Assembly (NCBI GenBank): GCA_034925865.1
Contig: JAYFRN010000027.1
Span: 29,582 to 93,581 of the forward strand
Origin: Oscillospiraceae bacterium
GTDB lineage: Bacteria; Bacillota; Clostridia; Oscillospirales; SIG627
Direction: 5' to 3'
Length of the DNA: 64,000 nt
Made by a program: the position numbers and the translations under genes. A model generated the notes under the pieces. It saw only the letters and a list, made by a program, of their open reading frames with translations. It searched no databases and was not told where the DNA came from. Position 1 is the stretch's first letter. Each line of letters opens with the position of its first letter. Below are positions 26,143-35,700 of this stretch, in pieces.

Positions 26143-28211
26143 TATTAAAACCCACTATACATGTATCACTTGTTGGAAACCCTAACTGCGGGAAAAGCGC
26201 GCTTTTCAATCTGTTAACCGGAGGAAATCAGCATGTGGGCTGTTTTCCCGGAGTTACGGTTGAGAAGAAGGAAGGTCGGGTAAAAAATACCGATATGACG
26301 GTTACGGATCTTCCCGGTATATATTCCCTCACCGCGTATTCCGCAGAAGAAGCCGTTACCAGAGATTATCTTTTAACAGAACATCCCGATGTGATAATAA
26401 ATGTCATTGATGCGACAGCACCGATAAAAGGGCTTTATCTGACATTTTCACTGCTTACTCTCGGAATACCTATGGTTATTGTATTTAATATGATCGATGA
26501 AGCAGATAGATACGGCTTTGTTTTCGATTTTAACGGCTTGAGCAAAGATCTCAATACGCGTGCGCTGCCATTATCCGCGACCTCAGGAAGGGGCTCTGCT
26601 GAGCTTATCAAAGCGACGAAAAGCATATTTGAAATATATAATAATTCGGACATTGACACGGATTATCAGCTCATCGGCAAAAAAAGCGCTGCCGTTATGT
26701 CCTGCGGAGGAAAGATCTCACACGCGATATCACAGGTTAAGGAAATTGTATCAAAAAAAGCAAAATCGGCAAGGCTGCCCGCCGCATATGCCGCGCAGGC
26801 AGTTTTTGAAGGCGATGAAAGCATAATCGCAATGCTGTCTTTATCCACAGAGGAATCCGTCAGGATAAACGATGTGAAATCGGCAATATCCGGAACCTAT
26901 ACAGAAAACGCTTTTAATAGAACAGCTTCGATACTTGCGGCGGAAAGATACGCGGCGGCAGAAAAACTCGCGCGGCGTTATATAAAAATGCCCGATATGC
27001 CTTTATTGAGAAAGGGAGATATCGCGGCAGACAGAATATTAACCTCAAAGCTTCTCGCGGTTCCGTTATTTGCGGCAATAATGCTCTCGGTTTTTTATAT
27101 TTCGTTTTCCTTTTCGGGCGGAATACCCGGCGCCATGATTGAAAGAGCTTTTACGGCCGCAGGAGAAGCGATATCAGGTCTTATTTCGAAAATGGGCGCG
27201 TCAGAGCTTGTCTGTTCACTTTTTACTGATGGTATTGTCAGAGGAACAGGAAGCGTCATATCGTTTCTTCCCGTAATCCTTACGTTGTTTTTCTTTTTGT
27301 CGGTTCTGGAAGACAGCGGATATATGGCACGTATCGCATTTATTACGGATGCTCCGTTGAGAAAGCTCGGTCTTTCCGGCAGATCAGTCGTTCCTCTATT
27401 GATCGGCTTCGGATGCACGGTTCCGGCGATAATGGCGTCAAGGACGCTTCCGGACAGGCGCAGCCGTGAAATGACAGCTTTTCTGCTGCCATATATGTCA
27501 TGCGCGGCAAAAATGCCTGTTTATGCGATGTTCGCATTAGCTTTCTTCGGTTCTTTCGCACCCTTGTACATGCTGCTCATATATATTACCGGCATTTGCT
27601 TTGGGATAATAGCCGCGTCCATGATGAAATCCACTATTTTTAAAAAAGGTGATGCCGGATTTTTACTGGAAATGCCGCCATACAGGCTTCCGTCGGCAAG
27701 AACCGTTTTCCGCGATATGTTAAAAAGAGCCTGGGAGTTTTTAAAAAAAGCCTTTACAATTGTATTATTTACATCTGTTATTATCTGGGCGGCACGTACA
27801 TATGGCTTTGATCTTCACCCGGTGGACGATATATCTGACAGTATTCTCGCACATATAGGCAAAGCCTTTGCCTATATCCTGCGCCCCACAGGCTTAGGCG
27901 ACTGGCGCGCGGCAAGCGCTCTTTTGGCCGGACTCGGAGCAAAGGAGAATATAATAAGCACTCTCGGCGTCCTTTTGGGCGCAAATGGCGGAGAACAATT
28001 TTATACCGCTCTGCGGAGCATATTCTCTCCCGCCTCAGCTTATTCCTTTATATGCTTCGTGCTTTTATATTCTCCGTGCGCCGCCGCGCTTTATTCTTAC
28101 CGAAAGGAGCTGTCAGGCAAAAAAGCCGTCGCCGCGATGGCGGCGCAGACCTGCGTTGCGTATATCGCGGCGACAGCGGTATTCTTCTTTGCGAATCTGT
28201 TTACATTTTGA
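26139..28211 (+). CDS. feoB: Ferrous iron transporter B (GTPase-permease)
   Basis: A 690-residue protein. The N-terminal G domain has G1 GNPNCGKS (13-20), G2 around Thr40 (PGVTVE), G3 DLPG (57-60), G4 NMID (117-120) and G5 SATS (146-149). A helical linker and a membrane domain with two nucleoside-recognition (Gate) repeats follow, including PLLIGFGCTVPAIMASRTL and SCAAKMPVYAMF with the conserved Cys. The length is normal and no feoC gene follows. GGAGGAAC precedes the start. The 3' end is only 15 bp from the convergent PHP gene. Confidence 0.95.
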   Translation: MILKPTIHVSLVGNPNCGKSALFNLLTGGNQHVGCFPGVTVEKKEGRVKNTDMTVTDLPGIYSLTAYSAEEAVTRDYLLTEHPDVIINVIDATAPIKGLYLTFSLLTLGIPMVIVFNMIDEADRYGFVFDFNGLSKDLNTRALPLSATSGRGSAELIKATKSIFEIYNNSDIDTDYQLIGKKSAAVMSCGGKISHAISQVKEIVSKKAKSARLPAAYAAQAVFEGDESIIAMLSLSTEESVRINDVKSAISGTYTENAFNRTASILAAERYAAAEKLARRYIKMPDMPLLRKGDIAADRILTSKLLAVPLFAAIMLSVFYISFSFSGGIPGAMIERAFTAAGEAISGLISKMGASELVCSLFTDGIVRGTGSVISFLPVILTLFFFLSVLEDSGYMARIAFITDAPLRKLGLSGRSVVPLLIGFGCTVPAIMASRTLPDRRSREMTAFLLPYMSCAAKMPVYAMFALAFFGSFAPLYMLLIYITGICFGIIAASMMKSTIFKKGDAGFLLEMPPYRLPSARTVFRDMLKRAWEFLKKAFTIVLFTSVIIWAARTYGFDLHPVDDISDSILAHIGKAFAYILRPTGLGDWRAASALLAGLGAKENIISTLGVLLGANGGEQFYTALRSIFSPASAYSFICFVLLYSPCAAALYSYRKELSGKKAVAAMAAQTCVAYIAATAVFFFANLFTF

Positions 28212-28226
28212 CTTTTATTTTCAAAC

Positions 28227-29609
28227 TTAAAAAGCGAAATATTTATTTTTCTGCCTGCCGGTGCGACCGTAAAGGGCGCCGAGCGAAGCCGCCGCTTCTT
28301 TGGCGTTTTCACCGGTGATATAATCCTTCATGAGTCTTCCCTCTTCAAAACATAACTCATCGTGAAGCGGGAAAAAGTTTTCTATCAGAAATGATCCGTA
28401 CTTTACAAATCTGTATTCACCCACAAGTCTGTATTCCTTGCTTAAATTATCAACAGCCACGCTGTAATAATTTTTTATCGAATCGACAAGAGCCTCGGCT
28501 TTATTTTCGGGTGAAAATACAATTGTCTTTGCAATATCGAAATTGATGTTGTTTATGGTTCCGTGGCTGTCGCTGCTGCCGACAACCGGAACGCGGATAC
28601 CCTTTGAAAGAGCATCGTAATAATGCGAGGTCTGAAATCCGTTTTGTTCGAAATATCTCTCTCCGCCGAGAACCTCAAAGGCGTCAAAAATTCCGCTGGC
28701 AAGCAGATAATCCGTAACCGTTTCCGGAACATGGAACGTGAAATCTATCCAGTTCGGATGCGGGAATATCGCAAGTCCGCCGCCGCGTCTGATATGATCG
28801 CATATCCATTTACATACGGCTATCTGATATCGCGGAAAGCCCTCCGGCAGATTAAGCGTTTTTGAGGATTCTAGCATTTTTTCTGTGAATTCCGCGCTTG
28901 TCATGACATCGGGACACTTTATTTCTTTATCTTCATTTTCATTTTCATTTTCCATCGAGCGGAATTCCGCTCCGGTTCCGACCTCCTTGGCCTGAGTTCC
29001 GTCGGAAATGATGCCGTTTACGCTGTACTTGCTTCCGAAATTCACTATGTGGAACGGATTTGAAGGAAGATGGATTTCTTCTCCCGGAACAATCAGAAAA
29101 TCATGTTTGATATTTTTATAGGCGTCTATCGCCTTAAGCGACGGATAATAACGGTAATGGTCTGAAATAACCGAGAAATCGTAACCGCATTTTCTGAGAT
29201 TGGCAGCGACGATCGCAGGATCTTCTCTTCCGTCGGAATAACAGGAATGGACGTGAAGATCACCGATAAACGGATATCTTCCCTTCAAATCCTTTCCGAC
29301 CGAAAACACCGGCAGAGACGCGATGCGGCTTTCTCCGGAATATATCATTACAAGGTGTTCCTGCTCCTCGTGAAATGTATGTGTGAATCTCAGCGCTCCG
29401 TCATCGCCGGGCTTCACATTATAACATGATGATACGGTGGGCAGAGACGAATATGCCAAATCACGCTTGTATAACGGCCATACCGCAACGCGGTATTCGC
29501 TGCCGCGGAATTTTACATGACTTCCGAGCGGCTTTATTGTTATTTCCGCCGGTTCTCCGTCAACGGTCACCTTAGGGTAAATATCGTAATACGAAAGCTC
29601 CGTTTTCAT
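28227..29609 (-). CDS. PHP-domain metallohydrolase (CehA/McbA-like)
   Basis: A 460-residue protein. An N-terminal beta-rich domain (~1-120) precedes a PHP phosphoesterase domain with metal-ligand motifs DLHVHSCYSDG (~133), ISDH (~163), PGEEIH (~190), FPHPNW (~290) and GSSDSHG (~360). A short Glu/Asn repeat lies in the middle. ATG 29609 was selected for its GGAGG at 11 nt; the frame opens earlier. No signal peptide is visible. The family hydrolyses phosphate or other esters; the substrate here is unknown. Confidence 0.8.
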   Translation of the reverse strand: MKTELSYYDIYPKVTVDGEPAEITIKPLGSHVKFRGSEYRVAVWPLYKRDLAYSSLPTVSSCYNVKPGDDGALRFTHTFHEEQEHLVMIYSGESRIASLPVFSVGKDLKGRYPFIGDLHVHSCYSDGREDPAIVAANLRKCGYDFSVISDHYRYYPSLKAIDAYKNIKHDFLIVPGEEIHLPSNPFHIVNFGSKYSVNGIISDGTQAKEVGTGAEFRSMENENENEDKEIKCPDVMTSAEFTEKMLESSKTLNLPEGFPRYQIAVCKWICDHIRRGGGLAIFPHPNWIDFTFHVPETVTDYLLASGIFDAFEVLGGERYFEQNGFQTSHYYDALSKGIRVPVVGSSDSHGTINNINFDIAKTIVFSPENKAEALVDSIKNYYSVAVDNLSKEYRLVGEYRFVKYGSFLIENFFPLHDELCFEEGRLMKDYITGENAKEAAASLGALYGRTGRQKNKYFAF

Positions 29610-29709
29610 TGATAAAATGCCTCCGAAATATATTTCATGGTAAACTAAACTCATTATACATCATCAAGCGACTGAGGTCAATTGAAGTTTTGATTATTTT
29701 TTAAGTTTT

Positions 29710-29780
29710 CTTATTAACATGGCAATAAAACAACCGCTCTTATGATAAAAAGGTTTTATTATATGCTTTTTTCTCTTAGG
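29710..29780 (-). repeat. Family A repeat fragment
   Basis: A degraded reverse-orientation half: CTTATTAACATGGCAATAAA arm and TTTTTCTCTTAGGA. It lies back to back with the complete copy at 29785. Confidence 0.5.
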
Positions 29781-29784
29781 ATTG

Positions 29785-29891
29785 TTATTAAAACGGCATT
29801 TAAATAAGCCTTGTTTTATTAGAGAGAAAAGTCCATATATCAGAGCCTTTTCTCTTTTTTAACGGTAATTATTTAAATGCCGAGTTAATAA
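29785..29891 (+). repeat. Family A palindromic repeat, full 107-bp copy
   Basis: A complete copy: TTATTAAAACGGCATTTAAA left arm, AGAGAGAAAAGTCCATATAT / CAGAGCCTTTTCTCTTT hairpin, ACGGTAATTATTTAAATGCC right arm and a GAGTTAATAA end. Outer arms and inner hairpin form a nested palindrome. Confidence 0.9.
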
Positions 29892-30074
29892 TGCGCATTA
29901 TCGCGCTTTGTTATAACCAAATGCCTTTCTCTCTCATTTCATTTTCTTTATGACATAAAAGCTGATGAAAAGCATAAAGAGCAATATTATGTTTCAAATA
30001 GTATTTTCCCGGTTGAAGCAGAATAAAAATAATGCTATAATATATGATATTAAATCAAAAAGGCAGCAAAACAT

Positions 30075-30908
30075 ATGTATTATTGCGATCTTCATCTTCA
30101 TACGGTGCATTCCTTCGATCACGACGAAAAAGAAGACTGCTCCGTGATAAATCTCTGCAAACAGGCGATTAAAAATGGGCTTTCCGAAATTGCCATAACC
30201 GATCATTATGATATAAACGGTATAATAGACGGATTTTATCCTCCGGTAGATATAAATGCGATAAAAACCGACATAATGAACGCCAGAGAATTGTTCGGTA
30301 AAAAGCTTGAAATTGTTTTCGGAATCGAGCTCGGACAGCCCGCGCAGAAAAGCGAGGAAGCAAAGCGTTTTCTAACCGAAAACAGCTTTGATTTTGTCAT
30401 AGGATCGCTTCATAACAACCGCGGGAAAGAGGATTTTTACTTCATCGATTATCCGAATACGCCGCGAAACGAGCTTGTCACACTGTGGAACAACTATCTC
30501 GAGGAAACAAAAGAACACATTGTCTGGGGCAGAGGAAAATATCATACAATGGCGCATTTGAATTATCTTCTACGTTATTATAAGCGTTCAGGCAATGACG
30601 ACATAGTGAATATCCCCGAAAAAGAAGAGGTTTTCAGAGAAATATTTCGACTGCTTATTGATAACAACATCGCTCTTGAAATAAACACCTCCGGACTTCG
30701 CCAGGGTCTCGGGGATTTTATTCCTCAAAAAAGCTTGATCGCATTATATGCCGACTGCGGCGGAAGAATGTTCACAGTCGGAAGCGACTCTCACGCTCCG
30801 TCGCTGTGCGGCTTCGGCGTGCCGGAGGCATATGATTTAATAAAATCGCTCGGAATAAACCATGTCATGGTCCCGCGCGGCGGATCTCTCGTGGAGCTGA
30901 CGATATGA
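30075..30908 (+). CDS. PHP-domain phosphatase, histidinol-phosphatase (HisJ/HisK) family
   Basis: A 277-residue protein beginning directly with a PHP metal motif (YCDLHLHTVHSFDH). It also has ITDHYD (~42), GIELG (~88), IGSLHNN (~115), HLNYLLRY and a C-terminal GSDSHAP (~235). Family members with these motifs dephosphorylate histidinol phosphate, but no his genes are nearby, so only the family is certain. It is not closely related to the PHP gene on the other side of the spacer. Overlaps the lipase-like gene by 4 bp. Confidence 0.82.
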   Translation: MYYCDLHLHTVHSFDHDEKEDCSVINLCKQAIKNGLSEIAITDHYDINGIIDGFYPPVDINAIKTDIMNARELFGKKLEIVFGIELGQPAQKSEEAKRFLTENSFDFVIGSLHNNRGKEDFYFIDYPNTPRNELVTLWNNYLEETKEHIVWGRGKYHTMAHLNYLLRYYKRSGNDDIVNIPEKEEVFREIFRLLIDNNIALEINTSGLRQGLGDFIPQKSLIALYADCGGRMFTVGSDSHAPSLCGFGVPEAYDLIKSLGINHVMVPRGGSLVELTI

Positions 30909-31744
30909 AAGATGATTCATTAAAAACGAAATATCCGATCATGCTCGTCCACGGCATGGGATACCGCGACTATTCGCTGATCCCGTATTGGGGACGTATT
31001 CCGTCTGTCCTTGAAAAAGGAGGGGCGTCAGTATATTACGGCCATCAGGACAGCCACGGATCCGTATATCACAACGCGATACAGCTACGCCGTTCACTTT
31101 TAAATATTCTGAAAGAAACCGGAGCTGACAAAATCAACATAATCGCTCACTCAAAAGGCGGTATCGATGCACGCAGAATGATTGTTATACCTGGAATTGA
31201 CGAACATATAGCTTCTCTTACAACCGTATCTACACCTCACAGAGGAAGTAAAACAGTTGACCTGCTTTTTAAGTATTTTAAACCGGCCGTTAACAGTATT
31301 TGCGCTTTATCCGATTTATGGTTCTCATTCCTGGGAGACGAATTACCCAATTCAAAGAGAGCTTATTATTCTCTTTCCAAAACATTTTCGAAAGGTTTTA
31401 ATGAAAAAATACTGAACTCACCTAAGGTATATTATCAAAGCTATGCGTGTCAGATGCGAAACGCCTTTTCGGATCCCCTCTTAATGATTCCTTTTACTTT
31501 CGTCAAGCACATAGACGGAGAATGTGACGGACTGGTCGCAGTCAAAAGCGCTCGATGGGGTGAATTTAAAGGTGTCGTGTCTTCACCGGGAATCAGAGGA
31601 GTGTCTCACTGTGACGAAATTGACCTGCGCAGATCAAAAATTTTCTTCGGAAGCAGAAAATCGGATGAGAATTTTTTAACTGTAGACGATATCACGAAAC
31701 TTTACATCCACATAGTGTCCGATCTTGTCAAAAAGGGATTCTGA
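30905..31744 (+). CDS. Alpha/beta-hydrolase, lipase family
   Basis: A 279-residue protein without a visible signal peptide. It has the lipase opening YPIMLVHGMGYRD (oxyanion region), nucleophile motif IIAHSKGGIDAR (Ser ~82), TVSTPHRGS, and probable Asp and His in DGECDGLV and GVSHCDE. The arrangement resembles bacterial triacylglycerol lipases and related esterases. The 4-bp overlap with the PHP phosphatase gene suggests the two act on a common substrate, perhaps a lipid-linked phosphate; this is inference. Confidence 0.82.
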   Translation: MKDDSLKTKYPIMLVHGMGYRDYSLIPYWGRIPSVLEKGGASVYYGHQDSHGSVYHNAIQLRRSLLNILKETGADKINIIAHSKGGIDARRMIVIPGIDEHIASLTTVSTPHRGSKTVDLLFKYFKPAVNSICALSDLWFSFLGDELPNSKRAYYSLSKTFSKGFNEKILNSPKVYYQSYACQMRNAFSDPLLMIPFTFVKHIDGECDGLVAVKSARWGEFKGVVSSPGIRGVSHCDEIDLRRSKIFFGSRKSDENFLTVDDITKLYIHIVSDLVKKGF

Positions 31745-31756
31745 CATAACATTTAC

Positions 31757-31785
31757 TTGAATAAGTGGTGCGACATTAGTATATA
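31757..31785 (+). promoter_or_regulatory. Promoter of four-repeat lipoprotein gene
   Basis: TTGAAT (31757-31762), 17 bp, TATATA (31780-31785). The leader would be about 65 nt. Confidence 0.6.
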
Positions 31786-31856
31786 CAATGAAAAATGTAA
31801 GGTATGAGCGAATAAGTTTCATTACCTTATGAGCTTTTTCGTTGTGGGAGGAAAAT

Positions 31857-33629
31857 ATGACAGTGAAAAACACGGTAGCATGGAAACTGGGTATATGCAT
31901 GATAATTTCCGCTATTCTGTTTACCGGTTGTCAGAATAACAGTAAGCTGGCCATGACGGAAAGAAGCGATACAGAGCAAAGCGATACAAAGAATACACAT
32001 GACAAAGAACAATATCAAAATTACAACAAACCAATTACCGCTTTACCGATTTATAATACTATAATATATCAAGGAAACGTGCTTGCAACCTCAAAGGATC
32101 TGATAATATGCAAATCGCCGGTTGACGGATATTCAATTTACGCAACTCAAAGCGGTTCTGTCGATCACCGTCTCTATACAAAAATAAATTTAAGCTTACC
32201 GTCGGAAATGCAATATGATTCCTGGAAGCTGATTCCCATGATACGCGGAGGAAGCGGAGTTGTTGTCGAAATCACGAGAAAAAGCGAAAAAAGTTATTAT
32301 ATATTTGAACCGAATCTGTCTGATTTTAATTCGGCAAAATTAGAATCCTGCGGCGATTGGCAGAATTTTATTTTTATAGGTGAAATTCCAAAAGATGAAA
32401 TTACAGAGCTTCTATTAAAAGTCGGCGATACGCCTCTTTCGGCTTTGCCGGCAAATGAAACCGTATTATTTCAGGGAAGCGTGGCGTATACGGAAAAAAA
32501 GCTTGTAATTTGCGAATCTGACGATGGCTTATATTCAGTTTACGCGACGCAAAGCGGAAATGACGGGGACAAAGCTTACGCAAAAATGTATCCGATGATC
32601 CCGACAAATTTGAAATATGATTCATGGCGGCTGCTTCCGTTGATACGAGGCAGAGGCGAGGTCGTCGCGGAATTTACAAGCAACGGAATAAAAAGTTATT
32701 ACAGCTTTGCGGTAAATATATCTGATTTTAATTACGCAAAACTGGATGAGGAGGGCAAGTGGCAGCTTTTGTCATTCAAAGGCGAAATACCTGCGGATGT
32801 GGTTGCTCAGGCTTTGGACTTAGCAATAAACGGTCCGCCTTCCTCGTTGCCGGATGGTGAAAAGGTAATATACCGCGGCGGATTTATAGGTGATCATGCA
32901 ACATTGGTTTTATGCAAATCAGCAGCTGATCGTTATTCTGTTTACGCGGCAATATCTGACATCTCCGGGCGTGATTCATATATAAAAATGCGTCTGAATA
33001 TTCCCGAGGATATGGAATACGACTCATGGGAGCTGCTTCCGTTTGTATATATCAATGAAAGCATCGTCATAAAATTCACCGCAAATGGCGAAAACAGCTA
33101 TTATCTCTTCGATCCGAATGCTACCGATTATGATTCGGATAACCATTATACAGGCGAATGGCAGGATTTTTATATCGGAGCAGAAAAAACAGAAAAAGAA
33201 ATATCCCGCATCCTGGACAGAATTGATAAAGGGCCGCTTTACGAGCTTCCGTCAGACGAGTCTATACTATTTAAAGGTCATCTGAATGTAACCTCGTATG
33301 ACTTGATAATATGCGAATCCCCGTCGGAGGGATATGCGATTTATGTAACTAACAATCACATAAAGAATAAGCGAACATATATCAAAATGGATATTGACAT
33401 ACCGGATGAAATTCAATATGATTCGTGGCGGCCGCTGTTTTACGCGGGAGGCACCGGCGGAAGCGGCGGAGCCGGTGTAATCCTGGAATTCACACTCGGC
33501 GGTGAAAAGAGTTATTATGGATTCGAAACTTCAACATACGGCGATGATGTGTATGGGTGGCAGAGTTTTAAAGGCGCCTACAAGCTTGACAAAGACGACG
33601 AATTTCTGGCAAGCTTATTGAATCAATAA
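31857..33629 (+). CDS. Lipoprotein with four tandem ~133-residue repeats
   Basis: A 590-residue protein with lipobox LFTGC (Cys25). After a short polar linker come four repeats starting near residues 62, 195, 329 and 461. Each has the order ALP..ETV.FQG, DLIICKS..GYSIYATQSG, Y.KM...IP..MQYDSWKLIP, then E.T..G.KSYY.F and W..F.GE. Repeats diverge most in loops; the fourth carries an extra Gly-rich loop (GGTGGSGGAG). ATG 31857 follows GGGAGG. I do not recognise the family. Surface display on the outer membrane face is expected, and the tandem design hints at binding or spacing. Confidence 0.75.
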   Translation: MTVKNTVAWKLGICMIISAILFTGCQNNSKLAMTERSDTEQSDTKNTHDKEQYQNYNKPITALPIYNTIIYQGNVLATSKDLIICKSPVDGYSIYATQSGSVDHRLYTKINLSLPSEMQYDSWKLIPMIRGGSGVVVEITRKSEKSYYIFEPNLSDFNSAKLESCGDWQNFIFIGEIPKDEITELLLKVGDTPLSALPANETVLFQGSVAYTEKKLVICESDDGLYSVYATQSGNDGDKAYAKMYPMIPTNLKYDSWRLLPLIRGRGEVVAEFTSNGIKSYYSFAVNISDFNYAKLDEEGKWQLLSFKGEIPADVVAQALDLAINGPPSSLPDGEKVIYRGGFIGDHATLVLCKSAADRYSVYAAISDISGRDSYIKMRLNIPEDMEYDSWELLPFVYINESIVIKFTANGENSYYLFDPNATDYDSDNHYTGEWQDFYIGAEKTEKEISRILDRIDKGPLYELPSDESILFKGHLNVTSYDLIICESPSEGYAIYVTNNHIKNKRTYIKMDIDIPDEIQYDSWRPLFYAGGTGGSGGAGVILEFTLGGEKSYYGFETSTYGDDVYGWQSFKGAYKLDKDDEFLASLLNQ

Positions 33630-33712
33630 ATGAATGGAAATAAACACTGTACGACATAAACTGTATAATAATATTCCAAGCATATTTACCAGACAGAAAT
33701 TATTAACGGCAT

Positions 33713-34064
33713 TTATTAAAACGGCATTTAAATAATGTCTACTGAATAATGCCGTTTTCTAACGGCATAGGTTTTGGCAGTTGAAAAACCAGCCAAAACC
33801 CTCCAAAATCATTGATTTTGGAGTTCAGCATTCATTGATTGCCGCCTGTTTTCTAAATTGGTCGGGTGTCGACCATTTTAGAAGTGCAAGGTTTTTGAGC
33901 TGTAAAGCTTAAAAACCTTGCTCCTGATCAATCATTGTTTTCATCTTTTCCTTACTGTCGTATGTGTTTCATGATTGTTCAGCAGACATTATATAAGTCG
34001 TGTTTTATAAGAGAGAAAAGCCCATATATCAGAGTCTTTTCTCTCTTTACATGGTTATTAATAT
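33713..34064 (+). repeat. Family A palindromic repeat interrupted by a family B element
   Basis: The left arm TTATTAAAACGGCATTTAAA ends at 33735. The sequence resumes at 33997 with GTCGTGTTTTATAAGAGAGA, hairpin and ATGGTTATTAATATGC. The intervening 33736-33988 is the B element with its target duplication at 33989-33996. The right arm is somewhat degraded. Confidence 0.85.
33736..33988 (+). mobile_element. Family B MITE-like element, 253 bp, five hairpins
   Basis: The ends TGTCTACTGAA and TTCAGCAGACA form imperfect inverted repeats. It is flanked by TTAAATAA (33728-33735) and TTATATAA (33989-33996), an 8-bp target duplication with one mismatch. No coding capacity. Five consecutive hairpins lie inside: 33749-33768 (8-bp stem), 33770-33800 (9), 33801-33823 (10), 33851-33883 (one mismatch) and 33886-33921 (one mismatch). 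The last ~65 bp, conserved in other B copies, contain ATTGTTTTCATC and CTTACTGT. Confidence 0.8.
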
Positions 34065-34241
34065 GCATAATTTTTTGTTGTTCGATCATGTCAAAAAAAA
34101 TTCTGATATAACTTTTACTTAATTTACTCATAAGAAATATATATTTTACTTATGGAGAAAAAGGGATATAATATTAATATAGATACGAAATACGGAGATA
34201 TGAAAATTTTACTCCGCATTTCTTATGAGGAGAAATATTAT

Positions 34242-35510
34242 ATGGTACGCGTCATAGCCGGAGCCCAATGGGGCGATGAAGGTAAAGGAAAAATAATTGA
34301 TATTCTCGCTTCGCAGGCGGATGTCGTCGTCCGTTCCCAGGGAGGGAACAACGCCGGCCACACTGTCGTTCACGGCGGGAATATATACAAGCTTCATTTG
34401 ATACCGTCCGGTATATTATATCCGGATACGCTTTGTCTCATCGGAAGCGGTACTGTCATTGACCCAAAAGTCATCCTTTCCGAAATTGACACCCTTGAAG
34501 CATCTGGAATAAATGTAAGTAATCTCAGAATTGACAAACGCGCTCACGTCATCATGCCTTATCATATCGCGCTCGATTCCCTTCTTGAGTCGTTCCGCGG
34601 AAAAGGAGACATCGGCACGACAAAACGCGGCATCGGTCCTTGTTACACCGATAAAACAGAGAGATGCGGTATTCGCATTTGTGATATTCTCGACGCAAAC
34701 ATTTTCCGCGCGAAGCTTGTCGACGCATTAAAGCTTAAAAATGAAATGCTTACAAAGGTTTTCGGTTCGGAACCTTTCGACGCAGAAAAAATTATAGAAG
34801 AATATACCATTTATGCCCGCAGACTTGAGAAATATGTTGACGATGTGTCCGTTTTGACTTATAATGCAATAAAGGCAAACAAAAACGTACTGTTTGAAGG
34901 CGCACAGGGCACTCTGCTCGATCTCGATATGGGAACATATCCCTATGTCACCTCCTCTCATCCGCTTACAGGCGGCGCCTGCATCGGAACGGGCATCGGG
35001 CCGACACTTATCGATTCCTGTCTCGGAATAGCGAAAAGCTATACAACTCGTGTAGGCAAGGGTCCTTTCCCGACCGAGCTGTTTGATGAGACTGGAGAAC
35101 GCATTCGTCAAGTCGGCGCCGAATTCGGAACCACCACAGGACGTCCGCGCCGCTGCGGATGGATGGATACTGTTATTCTCCGTCACGCGGTCAGAGTAAA
35201 CGGGCTCACCGAGATTGCGCTCAATAAGCTCGATACTCTCACAGGAATTGAACAAATCAAGGTATGCGTTTCATACGAGCGTAATGGTAAGAACATTTCA
35301 GACTTTCCCGCGACAATAGAGGAGCTTGCCGAATGCTGTCCCCAATACATCACTCTTCCCGGCTGGAACGAAGAAATATCGGGCTTCGCCTCGTTTGACG
35401 ATCTTCCCGAAAATGCAAAGAATTATGTTCTTGAAATAGAGAAACTTGCCGGATGTAAAATATCGATGGTGGGCGTCGGACCGGACAGAAAACAAAATCT
35501 GCTTCGTTAA
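34242..35510 (+). CDS. purA: Adenylosuccinate synthetase
   Basis: A 422-residue enzyme that makes adenylosuccinate from IMP, aspartate and GTP in AMP synthesis. It has the opening GAQWGDEGKGKIIDILA, GNNAGHTVV, GIGPCYTDK, GAQGTLLDLDMGTYPYVTSS, GPFPTEL and GRPRRCGWMD, all standard. ATG 34242 was preferred over an in-frame ATG 90 bp upstream because the product then has the usual N-terminus and GAGGAG lies ~10 nt upstream. Stand-alone gene; no other purine genes nearby. Confidence 0.95.
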   Translation: MVRVIAGAQWGDEGKGKIIDILASQADVVVRSQGGNNAGHTVVHGGNIYKLHLIPSGILYPDTLCLIGSGTVIDPKVILSEIDTLEASGINVSNLRIDKRAHVIMPYHIALDSLLESFRGKGDIGTTKRGIGPCYTDKTERCGIRICDILDANIFRAKLVDALKLKNEMLTKVFGSEPFDAEKIIEEYTIYARRLEKYVDDVSVLTYNAIKANKNVLFEGAQGTLLDLDMGTYPYVTSSHPLTGGACIGTGIGPTLIDSCLGIAKSYTTRVGKGPFPTELFDETGERIRQVGAEFGTTTGRPRRCGWMDTVILRHAVRVNGLTEIALNKLDTLTGIEQIKVCVSYERNGKNISDFPATIEELAECCPQYITLPGWNEEISGFASFDDLPENAKNYVLEIEKLAGCKISMVGVGPDRKQNLLR

Positions 35511-35563
35511 AATTATGTTTGTTTGCCGTTTTTATTGAAAGGCAGAATATCCGATATTAATAC

Positions 35564-35670
35564 TTATTAAAACGGCATTTAAATAAGTCGTGTTTTATAA
35601 GAGAGAAAAGCCCATATACCAGAGTCTTTTCTCTCTTTAAGCGGTAATAATTTAAATGCCGAGTTAATAA
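35564..35670 (+). repeat. Family A palindromic repeat, full 107-bp copy
   Basis: The best example: TTATTAAAACGGCATTTAAA, AGTCGTGTTTTATA, hairpin AAGAGAGAAAAGCCCATATA / CCAGAGTCTTTTCTCTCTTT, AGCGGTAATAATTTAAATGC, CGAGTTAATAA. It lies between purA and the DHHW gene. Confidence 0.92.
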
Positions 35671-35700
35671 TAATTAACACCGGTATGCATACTGATTATC

